A stretch of 64,000 nucleotides of DNA from Indolivaga alginatilytica. GTDB lineage: Bacteria > Bacteroidota > Bacteroidia > Bacteroidales > Dysgonomonadaceae. The stretch is taken from positions 62,001-126,000 of the forward strand of contig NZ_QICL01000010.1 of NCBI RefSeq assembly GCF_003201355.1. Direction: 5' to 3'. Each line of letters opens with the position of its first letter. Position 1 is the stretch's first letter. Under the pieces are notes generated by a model. The model saw only the letters and a program-made list of their open reading frames with translations. It was not told the DNA's origin and ran no database searches. Positions 34,370 to 42,297 of the stretch are shown here, piece after piece. The position numbers were made by a program, and so were the translations under genes.

Positions 34370-34663
34370 AATCAGTAGTTGAATTGTCAGTAATAAACTC
34401 TCATTTAAGTTATTTATACTATGCGCAATCAAAGTCTTTTGACGACCACCCGATGTGGGAGGAAAACGTAAAAAACAAAAATAAATCAAAGTCGAAAGTA
34501 GTTTTTTGTTTTCGCTTTCGGAGCACGTATCGAGACCAAAGCAAAGAGGCACAGTCTTGATCTTTTGTTTCGTTTTGCATCAAGGCAAAATGAAAGACAA
34601 ACCTCGTTAGAGGTGCGTCAGTAAAAAAAGGAGCGTTTATTACCGCTTATTAAACTACTGATT
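34370..34663 (-). mobile_element. MITE-like element, right copy
   Basis: This 294-bp non-coding unit is bounded by AATCAGTAGTT and AACTACTGATT. The terminal inverted repeats extend imperfectly to about 33 bp (both contain GTAATAAAC followed by CTC). It is inverted relative to the left copy at 28987-29350. No target-site duplication is obvious and no transposase is encoded, so it is non-autonomous or a relic. Confidence 0.75.
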
Positions 34664-34808
34664 TGCATATTTCATAAAAGCATATAGGATTGAATAAATA
34701 CTATTTTGATATGTCTTAGCTCGTTCGAAGCGAAAACTTTAAAGGTCAGTTATATATGTAAAAATATTTATATATATTTATGCAAACTTAATCAAATTCT
34801 TTATAGCT

Positions 34809-35210
34809 ATGAATGCACTAAAAAAAACTCTATTTTTCGTATTCCTATTATCAGGAATATACTCTTGTTCTGATGATGAAGCACAAACGGATGGTTATCA
34901 AATAAGAAAACATGAAATAGTATTATTCCCGAATCAAGAAAGTGTAGAATTTATCGGCACAGACTATATGTATCCGTACATGGATGAAACTACAGGGGAA
35001 AAAGTATATTATATAACGTTTAAGGGCTATTTCATGCTAGGTTTATCAGGCAGAGCTTACAATATTCCTGACAATATTCAAAATTTAGAAATACCGCATG
35101 AAGGAATAAAAGTTAGTGTTTCCGGCGAAGCAAAACCTGCGGATTACTTCAATATTCCGGAAGTTAAATCAATAGATTTCTATTGCTCGACAATTAATGT
35201 TGTTAACTAA
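34809..35210 (+). CDS. Hypothetical lipoprotein
   Basis: This 133-residue protein has a lipoprotein signal peptide with lipobox-like SGIYSC (Cys at about residue 20), then SDDEAQTDGYQ, typical of Bacteroidetes lipoproteins. The rest is beta-rich with many aromatic residues and no recognised domain. It stands between the right MITE copy and element B. The function is unknown. Confidence 0.7.
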   Translation: MNALKKTLFFVFLLSGIYSCSDDEAQTDGYQIRKHEIVLFPNQESVEFIGTDYMYPYMDETTGEKVYYITFKGYFMLGLSGRAYNIPDNIQNLEIPHEGIKVSVSGEAKPADYFNIPEVKSIDFYCSTINVVN

Positions 35211-35220
35211 TCGGAGTATT

Positions 35221-35431
35221 TTATCTATCAGTAAGAAGGGTACAACCTATGCGTCTGCCCGAATCGCTAAACAGTAAACAAGAGAAAATAAAACTCGCAG
35301 GAAAAGTGTTACTTTTGTCACTTTTGTAACCTTTTTCAATAATAGCAACTGATTATCAATGGTTTGAGAAATAACCAAAAGTGACGCTTATTACTCGTTT
35401 ACCGGTTACTTTTGTCACCTTAATTGTTTAC
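35221..35431 (-). repeat. 210-bp dispersed element, copy B
   Basis: This copy is inverted relative to A and C: it starts with the complement of CTGATAGATAA and ends GTTTAC at 35431. It contains two TACTTTTG boxes on the plus strand (35310-35317 and 35407-35414). It lies 150 bases upstream of the ABC transporter operon, so its orientation relative to the gene is the same as for copies A and C. A degenerate palindromic repeat follows at about 35434-35455. Confidence 0.8.
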
Positions 35432-35508
35432 TAAAGCAATAAACAGGTCCGGTGCTTTTAAAATAATTCTCAAATAGTTTAAATATTTCAAAATATAGTT
35501 TGATATTC

Positions 35509-35539
35509 CTTGCATTATTCAAAAATGTACTTATATTTG
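35509..35539 (+). promoter_or_regulatory. Promoter of the ABC transporter/GntR operon
   Basis: The exact -7 box TATATTTG (35532-35539) is preceded by CTTG (35509-35512) with 19-nt spacing. The predicted start, about 35546, lies inside the operator at 35542-35563. Confidence 0.55.
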
Positions 35540-35541
35540 TG

Positions 35542-35563
35542 GTGTACTAATATAGTAATACAC
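35542..35563. promoter_or_regulatory. Probable YtrA-type GntR operator
   Basis: GTGTA (35542-35546) and TACAC (35559-35563) form an inverted repeat with a 12-nt centre that is itself nearly symmetric. It resembles the AGTGTA...TACACT sites bound by B. subtilis YtrA. It covers the predicted transcription start, 18 bases before the ATPase gene, and the operon encodes a YtrA-like regulator. Confidence 0.6.
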
Positions 35564-35580
35564 TAAAACATAAATGCTAT

Positions 35581-36408
35581 ATGATTAACATCACCAATTT
35601 AAGCTTTAATTACAAGAACAATTTACCTATTTTCAAGAATGTGTCTTTCTCGATGAAGAATGGCATATATGGATTGTTAGGTGAAAACGGTGTCGGTAAA
35701 ACAACTCTGCTACACATCATTAGCGGGCTTCGTTTTCCGAAAAACGGAAATTGCAGGGTCTTTAATTACGAATCGGCACAAAGGACACCCGCTATGCTCT
35801 CCCAACTGTATTTTTTACCCGATGAATTTCATACACCTTCCATGTCTATTGGCTCCTATGCAAAATACAATGCCGTATTTTATCCTCATTTCAGTAAGGA
35901 GCAGTTCAATTCTTATCTGAACGAATTTCAAGTCGATGGAGACAAGAATATGATGGAAATGTCATTCGGGCAGAGAAAGAAAGCCATGATTGCATTCGCA
36001 CTGGCTCTCAATACTCCGATTGTATTATTGGACGAGCCGACTAACGGGCTTGATATTCCGTCAAAAGCCCAATTCAGAAGCATACTGTCATCACTGTTCA
36101 CAGAAGACAAATGTGTGATTATATCCACGCATCAGGTCAGGGATCTTGAAAACCTGATTGATCCGATTATTATTCTGGATCAGAATCAGGTGCTTATTAA
36201 TAATACGGTTGAAGAGATAACGCAAAAGCTGTATTTCTCACGTACCCCATCAAAGCCTCAGGATGCTTTATATACAGAGCAAATATTACAGGGATATTCT
36301 TCGGTACAAATAAACGAGATCCAACAAGAGAGTACCTTGAATATTGAGGTTCTTTTTAATGCTGCAATATCCAACAAAGCCAAAATGAGAGAATTATTTA
36401 ATGCCTAA
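35581..36408 (+). CDS. ABC transporter ATP-binding protein
   Basis: This 275-residue ABC ATPase has Walker A GENGVGKTTL, signature MSFGQRKKAMIAFAL, Walker B TPIVLLDEPTNGLD and H-loop IISTHQV. The signature is SFGQ rather than LSGGQ, as in other YtrB/BcrA-type exporters. It forms a transporter with the permease at 36421. The operon order is ATPase, permease, GntR regulator and a small membrane protein. Confidence 0.9.
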   Translation: MINITNLSFNYKNNLPIFKNVSFSMKNGIYGLLGENGVGKTTLLHIISGLRFPKNGNCRVFNYESAQRTPAMLSQLYFLPDEFHTPSMSIGSYAKYNAVFYPHFSKEQFNSYLNEFQVDGDKNMMEMSFGQRKKAMIAFALALNTPIVLLDEPTNGLDIPSKAQFRSILSSLFTEDKCVIISTHQVRDLENLIDPIIILDQNQVLINNTVEEITQKLYFSRTPSKPQDALYTEQILQGYSSVQINEIQQESTLNIEVLFNAAISNKAKMRELFNA

Positions 36409-36420
36409 AATTTACAAAAA

Positions 36421-37173
36421 ATGAATAATACATTCGATCTGAAACGATTCATGTATCTAGAGATATATGACTTTGTAAAATCTAAGAATCAACTGCTCCT
36501 GATAGTGGCATCTATTGTTATCTTATATGTACTGGCTGTTTTATTTGATTCTTTTGAGAATTTTAATTTCTTTCCCAATTTTATTGGTCTGGTGCCTTTA
36601 TCGGCTCTTGCAGCCATAATTATATCGCCTTGTATTTTGGTTCCTAAATTAGACAAATATACCGGCACTTTTCAATATACACTCCCTGTATCTAATTTTG
36701 AACGCCTACTGAGTTTTGTACTTAAATACATAGTGATTATTCCGTTATTATGCTTGTCGACTGTCTTTGTGCTTAAATCGATTTCTCCACTTTTTGTTTC
36801 CGAGGATCGGGCTATTTTATATAATAAAGTTTTAGACCTCGAAATGAATCTCAATTTTCTGGTCTTTGGCTTTCAGGCTGTATTTCTACTCGGCTATTTC
36901 TATTTCAGAAAATTGGCAATTATAAAAGTCCCCGTTACTTTATTCCTGTTTTTCATATTACTCCAAACAGTTAGTATGATCACAGTGAAATACTTGATGA
37001 ATACTGATATCAGCTATAGCATCTTTAACTTATTACAGCCTTCGGAATTTTATATTCAGTGGATGGATGGATCGAATTCTATTATAAGCATCTGTAATGC
37101 CATATTAAGGCTTATAATTCCTTTTGGTATATGGGTCGCTATTTATTTTAAACTCAAAGAAACTGAAATTTAA
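36421..37173 (+). CDS. ABC transporter permease
   Basis: This 250-residue protein has about six membrane helices and no recognisable soluble domain. It starts 12 bp after the ATPase gene and ends 4 bp before the GntR gene. It is presumably the membrane half of the exporter; the substrate is unknown. Related operons often respond to cell-wall antibiotics or envelope stress. Confidence 0.8.
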   Translation: MNNTFDLKRFMYLEIYDFVKSKNQLLLIVASIVILYVLAVLFDSFENFNFFPNFIGLVPLSALAAIIISPCILVPKLDKYTGTFQYTLPVSNFERLLSFVLKYIVIIPLLCLSTVFVLKSISPLFVSEDRAILYNKVLDLEMNLNFLVFGFQAVFLLGYFYFRKLAIIKVPVTLFLFFILLQTVSMITVKYLMNTDISYSIFNLLQPSEFYIQWMDGSNSIISICNAILRLIIPFGIWVAIYFKLKETEI

Positions 37174-37177
37174 GCAT

Positions 37178-37537
37178 ATGGATTTTAAATCTAACAAACC
37201 GATATACCTGCAAATTGTTGACTTTTGTTTTCAGAAGATCCTTCTAAAAGAATGGCAGGAAGACGATCGAATCCCTTCGGTCAGGGAACTGGGCTCACTT
37301 TTGCAGGTCAATCCTAATACTGCTATGCGTGCCTTCGAATACATGCAGGCTGCCGATATAATCTACCTTAAAAGAGGTACAGGATATTATGTGCAAAAAG
37401 GGGCTATCAAGCAGGTATTAAGACTTCAAAAAGATGAATTTTTCGAGAATGTCCTTCCTGAGACATTCGAGTCTATGAAGCTTCTGGATATTAGTATCGA
37501 TGAAGTTATTAAAAGATATAAGAAATATAAAAACTGA
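37178..37537 (+). CDS. GntR-family regulator, YtrA-like
   Basis: This 119-residue protein has a GntR winged helix (residues 10-75: KPIYLQIVDFCFQKI, IPSVRELGSLLQVNPNTAMRAFEYM) and a short helical C-terminus. There is no large ligand domain, which places it in the YtrA subfamily. I chose the ATG at 37178; an in-frame start 18 codons upstream lies within the permease gene. It probably represses its own operon through the site at 35542-35563. Confidence 0.88.
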   Translation: MDFKSNKPIYLQIVDFCFQKILLKEWQEDDRIPSVRELGSLLQVNPNTAMRAFEYMQAADIIYLKRGTGYYVQKGAIKQVLRLQKDEFFENVLPETFESMKLLDISIDEVIKRYKKYKN

Positions 37538-37542
37538 TAGTC

Positions 37543-37737
37543 ATGAAAAAATATGCGAATAAAATATTATTCTTTCTTTGTTCATTAATTGTGATCTGTA
37601 TAGCTGTAGAATCGACTCAGCTGATAGAAGCTCAAGAGAATCAACAGCAATATATTCTTCAAAAACAAAAAGAATGGGCGGAACAACAGAAGGAAGAACT
37701 CAAAAAAGGAATAATAGAAGATCGAAAGGATCAGTAA
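37543..37737 (+). CDS. Small single-pass membrane protein
   Basis: This 64-residue protein has one N-terminal hydrophobic helix (ILFFLCSLIVICIAV) and a highly charged Gln/Glu/Lys-rich tail. It starts 5 bp after the GntR gene, so it belongs to the ABC operon. It is unrecognised; it could be an accessory subunit or sensor of the transporter. Confidence 0.65.
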   Translation: MKKYANKILFFLCSLIVICIAVESTQLIEAQENQQQYILQKQKEWAEQQKEELKKGIIEDRKDQ

Positions 37738-37743
37738 TAAAAA

Positions 37744-37778
37744 TATGCAGCATAAACCTTGATAATTTATGCTGCATA
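37744..37778. terminator. Bidirectional terminator between the ABC operon and aqpZ
   Basis: A 13-bp perfect stem (TATGCAGCATAAA and its complement) with a 9-nt loop lies between convergent stop codons. Confidence 0.85.
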
Positions 37779-37797
37779 CTATATTTTGATTTTGTAA

Positions 37798-38466
37798 TTA
37801 AACTGCCTCTTCGGTGTCTATTGCTTTCCATGTGAAAGCGGCTATAATTGCACCTAAAAACGGAGCTACAATAAATAACCAAAGTTGGCTTAGGGCTTCT
37901 CCTCCTTGAAAAATAGCAGGTCCTATACTACGTGCCGGATTTACAGATGTTCCTGTGATCGGAATACAGACAATATGAATCAATACCAGAGTTAATCCGA
38001 TTGCTAATCCTGCAAACTTATTAGGTGCTCCTTTTGATGTAGAGCCAAATACAACTAGAAGGAATATAAATGTGAATACGGTTTCGGCAACAAATGCAGG
38101 AACTAAGTCCTTATATCCATTCGCTCCTGTGAGAGTGGTGGTTGACCCCGAATCTTTAGCTAAGACATATAAAATACCCGAGCCTATTATTGCCCCGATT
38201 ATTTGGAATAGAATGTACATTCCTGCATCTTTTCCCGAAATTTTGTTGGCAACAAGCATACCTAAAGTTATCGCCGGATTAATATGGCATCCGGATATTT
38301 TACCGATAGTATATGCCATTGCTACAACTGAAAGACCAAATGCAAAAGCTACCCCTAAAGTTCCAACCGCATCAAAAGGTTGCACAGTTCCTGCAAAGAC
38401 TGCACTACCACATCCCATAAGAACCAATACCATAGTTCCTATCAACTCTGCTACATATTTTCTCAT
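37798..38466 (-). CDS. aqpZ: Aquaporin Z-type water channel
   Basis: This 222-residue MIP-family channel has six helices and both pore motifs, written SGCHINPAIT (first NPA) and SVNPARSIGPA (second NPA). The selectivity-filter region, with His and the Arg after the second NPA, fits an AqpZ-type water channel rather than a glycerol facilitator. It is a single gene facing the ABC operon. Confidence 0.93.
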   Translation of the reverse strand: MRKYVAELIGTMVLVLMGCGSAVFAGTVQPFDAVGTLGVAFAFGLSVVAMAYTIGKISGCHINPAITLGMLVANKISGKDAGMYILFQIIGAIIGSGILYVLAKDSGSTTTLTGANGYKDLVPAFVAETVFTFIFLLVVFGSTSKGAPNKFAGLAIGLTLVLIHIVCIPITGTSVNPARSIGPAIFQGGEALSQLWLFIVAPFLGAIIAAFTWKAIDTEEAV

Positions 38467-38653
38467 TGTGTAAAGTAATTAGTTAATACTAAATTATTAA
38501 ATGTTATTTTAGTATAACACATTTCCGGCAAATAAGTTATATCCGCTTAAGCAAATAAATATAGATGGAATACCATAACAATGATATCAGTTATGTGTTT
38601 CTTCTAAAAAATAGAATGTTTGCCATACTTTTGGGCATTACTATGGCTTTGGA

Positions 38654-39157
38654 CTAGAGGTCATCATCGAGGGTCATTTTATAGACATTTATAAGAATCT
38701 TTCTGGACTTTTTAGATAGTCTTTTTCTCCCTCCACCTGATAAATCCGTGCCAGAAGGAGTGACTAATCCATCAACCCGATTGGATGGATTAGCAAATCC
38801 CCAATGACCGAGATTAAAAACAGGAACAACATAGCCATCAGGTAATTTATTGATTGGGTCTTTTCCTGAGTATTTCGTCAGGTTTGGATTGATCTTGTAA
38901 TTCTTATCTATATCTACATCTAATACAGAGCCCGCCTTATACTTCTGATAGTATTCAAGCAGATCAGCATCTTCGGCTTTAGTATCTAACGGAGATTTCT
39001 GCATAGTAGAACCGGGAGCCGATAATTTGGGTTTTACCTGCTTTAACAGTTCTTTTTTCATATCATCTTTGATATATGATTTAAGACTTTGAGCTTGTAT
39101 CGAAACCGATATTATTAAAAGAACAAAACTCGTAATATATCTCTGATGAATGTCCAT
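38654..39157 (-). CDS. Hypothetical exported protein
   Basis: This protein of 167 residues starts MDIHQRYITSFVLLIISVSI, a signal peptide ending near AQSLKS. A GTG seven codons upstream is an alternative start. The mature part contains LLEYYQKYKAGSVLDVDIDK and a Gly/Arg/Lys-rich C-terminus (GGGRKRLSKKSRK). I recognise no domain. It is typical of small Bacteroidales exported proteins of unknown function. Confidence 0.65.
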   Translation of the reverse strand: MDIHQRYITSFVLLIISVSIQAQSLKSYIKDDMKKELLKQVKPKLSAPGSTMQKSPLDTKAEDADLLEYYQKYKAGSVLDVDIDKNYKINPNLTKYSGKDPINKLPDGYVVPVFNLGHWGFANPSNRVDGLVTPSGTDLSGGGRKRLSKKSRKILINVYKMTLDDDL

Positions 39158-39303
39158 TATTGCATATTCTATTTGCACAAATCTACTAAAAGAGTCTGTT
39201 GCTTTATATGCAAAAAAGTTAAGGTTAAATAAGCTTTACATCTGTAAATGTTAATTAGTAAAATAGTTAAAATATAGTTATTTTAGAGAATGTCCTTAAT
39301 AAT

Positions 39304-39340
39304 AAAAAGCAATTCATAAAGTTCTTATGAATTGCTTTTT
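39304..39340. terminator. Strong terminator downstream of the gene at 39400
   Basis: A perfect 16-bp stem (AAAAAGCAATTCATAA and its complement) with a 5-nt loop lies 60 bases beyond the stop of the minus-strand gene at 39400, with T runs on both strands. Confidence 0.88.
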
Positions 39341-39399
39341 ATTTAATGTTTTAAGTAAATAAAAGTAAAATATATACTTAATCTAATTTTATATTCAAA

Positions 39400-39723
39400 T
39401 TAATAGAAATAGATTCTTAGAGTTCCGGTTCCGGTTTTGCAAACAACTTCTAAATCTAAATAAGATTGTTTACTTAAACGATCCATATGTATTGATTCAA
39501 TAGTAAATTTCAAGCGTTTTCCTGAAATATAATAATCAGATATAATTGGAGCATTAATACCTAATGCTTCATAGGAAAGTTCCTTATCAAAAGTATAGTC
39601 CTTCCCTGCTTGATGATGGTAATTGTCAATAGCTATCAGCCCAAGGTTATTAGCTGCTTCAACTTTTTCAGTAATCAAGAAAGAAAATACAGAAATAAGG
39701 GTAAGTAATAAGATCTTTTTCAT
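39400..39723 (-). CDS. Small hypothetical exported protein
   Basis: This 107-residue protein has a signal peptide (MKKILLLTLISVFSFLI) and a short mature domain with no recognised family. I chose the ATG at 39723, because the twelve upstream codons would precede a normal signal peptide. It is a single gene with its own strong terminator. Confidence 0.65.
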   Translation of the reverse strand: MKKILLLTLISVFSFLITEKVEAANNLGLIAIDNYHHQAGKDYTFDKELSYEALGINAPIISDYYISGKRLKFTIESIHMDRLSKQSYLDLEVVCKTGTGTLRIYFY

Positions 39724-39828
39724 AATGGTAGTATTTAAATTGTTATTAAGAATACTCAAATATAAATATTATACTTTTAATGCCTTACTTTTTTCTTAAA
39801 CTTAGTCAGATGTTATTTAGCATGTTTT

Positions 39829-41829
39829 TTATTGATTCATTAACCAATTCAAGTTAAACTGATAATGAATTCCACTGCTTAACAAATGGATCATATTATC
39901 AGGAGATTGTGTAGCTGCTAAATATCCACGAGGTTCTGCATGAGTCTTATCCATCAGGAAATGACCGGTCCATGCCTGTCCGTACAATAAACGCTCTTTC
40001 CCGTCAGTAATCAGTTTCTTTACAGGCCAGGTTTTCCCTTCGTCCCACGAAAGTGCAGCATATGCACCATATCCTGTAAATTCTTTGTTTTCAGAATCTA
40101 TGAATGTCATCCCTTCCTCTCCATTATTTTTTAAACGATATGGATGATGGGTAAATGATATTACCATCAAAGGGCCTTCATGAAGTCTCATGAGTACTAA
40201 GCGCTGTCCTCCATCTATCGGTGGTAATTCTGATGCTGCATATTTCCATGTCTGCCCCATATCAGAAGAAATGCTCATTGGCATACGAAGAAGGCCTTCT
40301 CTGTTTTTAATGGCATCACCTCTTCCTAAGGCCATTAGATTGCCATCTTTCAATTCTACAATTCCGGCATGGATTCCGGCAATATTACTGCCCGTTCCTC
40401 CTTCTGTAAAGTTATTCGGGATTCCACTGTTCGGGTCATACCATGTTGCACCGCCATCTTTACTTATGTGAATAGCTGTTCCTCCTTCACCTTCGGGCGT
40501 AGCATCGGCAGCTTGTATCAACCATCCTTTAGATGTTCGGACAGTTCCCGATATTACCTGATTTCGTTTACCATGTTCAGGTACTATCATTCTCGGTCTG
40601 TCCCAAGTAGCACCATTATCGATACTTATACGTTGTACGATGGCTAAATTTTGCCAATCGCCTGCTGCTTCTACTCCATTGAAATACATCAAAGTATCTC
40701 CACCTTTATGAAATAAGGCAGAGCCTGTCATATTACGATCGGGTACTTTAAAAAATCGGGAAGCAGGTTCCCATTGACCTTTTCCTTGTCTCAATCTACT
40801 GCCTATAATTTCGATTCCTCTTCCGTTTTCTTGATCAGCAGTAAACCATACAGCTAATAAATCACCGTTGTTGCACCATGTTATAGTCGGGCAATGGTTA
40901 TGTGAGTAAAAAGGAGTTCCTGTCTTACAATCGGGAGCAACGACATATCTCACAGGTTCTTTAAATATTGGTGTAGCTTCCTTTTTCCAGATATGCTTCT
41001 TTTGATCTATATTCAGCATATTTTCGGGCATTCGAGATTGACTCGCATATTCCTTACTATTGGGATAATCAGCCTGTACAATTCTAAACCCTGTAAGCCA
41101 ATGTTTATCCTCCGGAATCATTGCCATGCGATTTGCAGACCGAAGATATTCTGCTGGAGTGCCATGGCTCCCTCCACGTGTAACTCTGAATAATCCATCT
41201 TCTCCTCCAAGTGGATCAATTGCATCTTCTTTAGATGGGTACGGAGCATACCAGTCGGAACACCATTCTTCTACATTACCATGCATATCATATAGTCCAA
41301 AACTGTTTGCTTTACTTTGACCTACTTTCAATGAAACGGCTACAGGATCACGATATAATTTTTGATTTTTAAGGAAAGAATTAGGTAGATAGTCTCCCGT
41401 ATAAAAGAGAGAATAAGTACCTGCTCTACAAGCGTACTCCCATTCTGCTTCTGTGGGTAATCGATATGTTTTTCCTTCCTTTTCTGATAACCATTTGCAA
41501 AAAGCAATGGCATCCGAATAGCTTACATATATAACTGCGTCATCGTCATTCGGAGATAGTCCGTATTTCCCTCTATATTGAGAGTGAGATGGGTCAAACT
41601 GTTCATACTGCACATTTGTAATTTCGGTTACTCCCATTTTGAACGGTCTGCTTATAGTAACCTTATGCATAGGTGCTTCGTCGTAGTTTTCACCTTTACC
41701 CTCCGACCCCATCCAAAAATATCCTGCGGGAATTTTTGTAATATCTATTCCGATGGTGTTTTTTTCTATTTGGGCATATAGTCCGCTATTTAAAATAATA
41801 GCTATAATTAATAAGGAAATTCTATTCAT
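39829..41829 (-). CDS. Secreted FGE-like / sialidase-like fusion protein
   Basis: This 666-residue protein has a signal peptide, an FGE-sulfatase (SUMF1) domain (about residues 30-255) and a sialidase-like beta-propeller (about 280-666). The first domain has GYFWMGSEGKG, RLPTEAEWEYACRAG and WCSDWY. The propeller has four Asp-box-like repeats, among them SIDNGATW, SKDGGATW and SWDEGKTW. The cysteine pair of true formylglycine-generating enzymes is missing (the segment reads RVTRGGSHGTPAEYL), so that domain may bind carbohydrate or serve structurally. Copy C of the 210-bp element lies just upstream, and a GH92 gene lies beyond it. Confidence 0.85.
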   Translation of the reverse strand: MNRISLLIIAIILNSGLYAQIEKNTIGIDITKIPAGYFWMGSEGKGENYDEAPMHKVTISRPFKMGVTEITNVQYEQFDPSHSQYRGKYGLSPNDDDAVIYVSYSDAIAFCKWLSEKEGKTYRLPTEAEWEYACRAGTYSLFYTGDYLPNSFLKNQKLYRDPVAVSLKVGQSKANSFGLYDMHGNVEEWCSDWYAPYPSKEDAIDPLGGEDGLFRVTRGGSHGTPAEYLRSANRMAMIPEDKHWLTGFRIVQADYPNSKEYASQSRMPENMLNIDQKKHIWKKEATPIFKEPVRYVVAPDCKTGTPFYSHNHCPTITWCNNGDLLAVWFTADQENGRGIEIIGSRLRQGKGQWEPASRFFKVPDRNMTGSALFHKGGDTLMYFNGVEAAGDWQNLAIVQRISIDNGATWDRPRMIVPEHGKRNQVISGTVRTSKGWLIQAADATPEGEGGTAIHISKDGGATWYDPNSGIPNNFTEGGTGSNIAGIHAGIVELKDGNLMALGRGDAIKNREGLLRMPMSISSDMGQTWKYAASELPPIDGGQRLVLMRLHEGPLMVISFTHHPYRLKNNGEEGMTFIDSENKEFTGYGAYAALSWDEGKTWPVKKLITDGKERLLYGQAWTGHFLMDKTHAEPRGYLAATQSPDNMIHLLSSGIHYQFNLNWLMNQ

Positions 41830-41870
41830 GCTAATCAGTAGTTAAAAAGTTCTGCCATAAAGATTCATAA

Positions 41871-42107
41871 GTAACAAAAAGTAAACAATTAAGGTAACAA
41901 AAGTAACCGGTAAACGAGTAATAAGTGTCACTTTTGGTTATTTCTCAAAGCATTGAAAATCAGTTGCTATTATTGAAAAAGGTTACAAAAGTGACAAAAG
42001 TAACACTTTTTTTACAGTATTTATTTTTTCTTGTTTACTGTTTCTCAATTTGGACAGACATTTGTGCCCTCATAATTGTCGACTGCTAACTGATAGATAA
42101 ACTCAAC
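41871..42107 (+). repeat. 210-bp dispersed element, copy C
   Basis: The copy begins GTAACAAAAAGTAAACAATT and ends CTGATAGATAAACTCAAC, like copy A, with an extra segment of about 30 bp near the right end. It carries a minus-strand TACTTTTG (41898-41905) 69 bases upstream of the FGE-like/sialidase start, almost the spacing seen for copy A and the U32 gene. Confidence 0.8.
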
Positions 42108-42154
42108 TGCTGATTCGCATGATTTATAATATAATATGCAAGATTTACTAAAAG

Positions 42155-42194
42155 AATAAAGACTCATACCTGTATTTGGATATGAGTCTTTATT
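42155..42194. terminator. Terminator downstream of the GH92 gene
   Basis: A perfect 14-bp stem (AATAAAGACTCATA and its complement) with a 12-nt loop is followed by T runs. It lies about 100 bases after the GH92 stop codon on the minus strand. Confidence 0.8.
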
Positions 42195-42207
42195 TTTTTA
42201 GTACTTT

Positions 42208-42235
42208 AAGGTCTCAGACCTTTTTATTTCTTTGA
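42208..42235 (+). repeat. Dispersed palindromic repeat, copy 6
   Basis: AAGGTCTCAGACCTT (42208-42222) is followed by TTTATTTCTTTGA on the plus strand, between the GH92 stop and its terminator. It is read on the strand opposite to the GH92 gene. Confidence 0.8.
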
Positions 42236-42297
42236 CTAGGATATTCACCTATAGTTAGTTATAATTTAGAAATATAGCATAAAATAGTTGGAATTAC

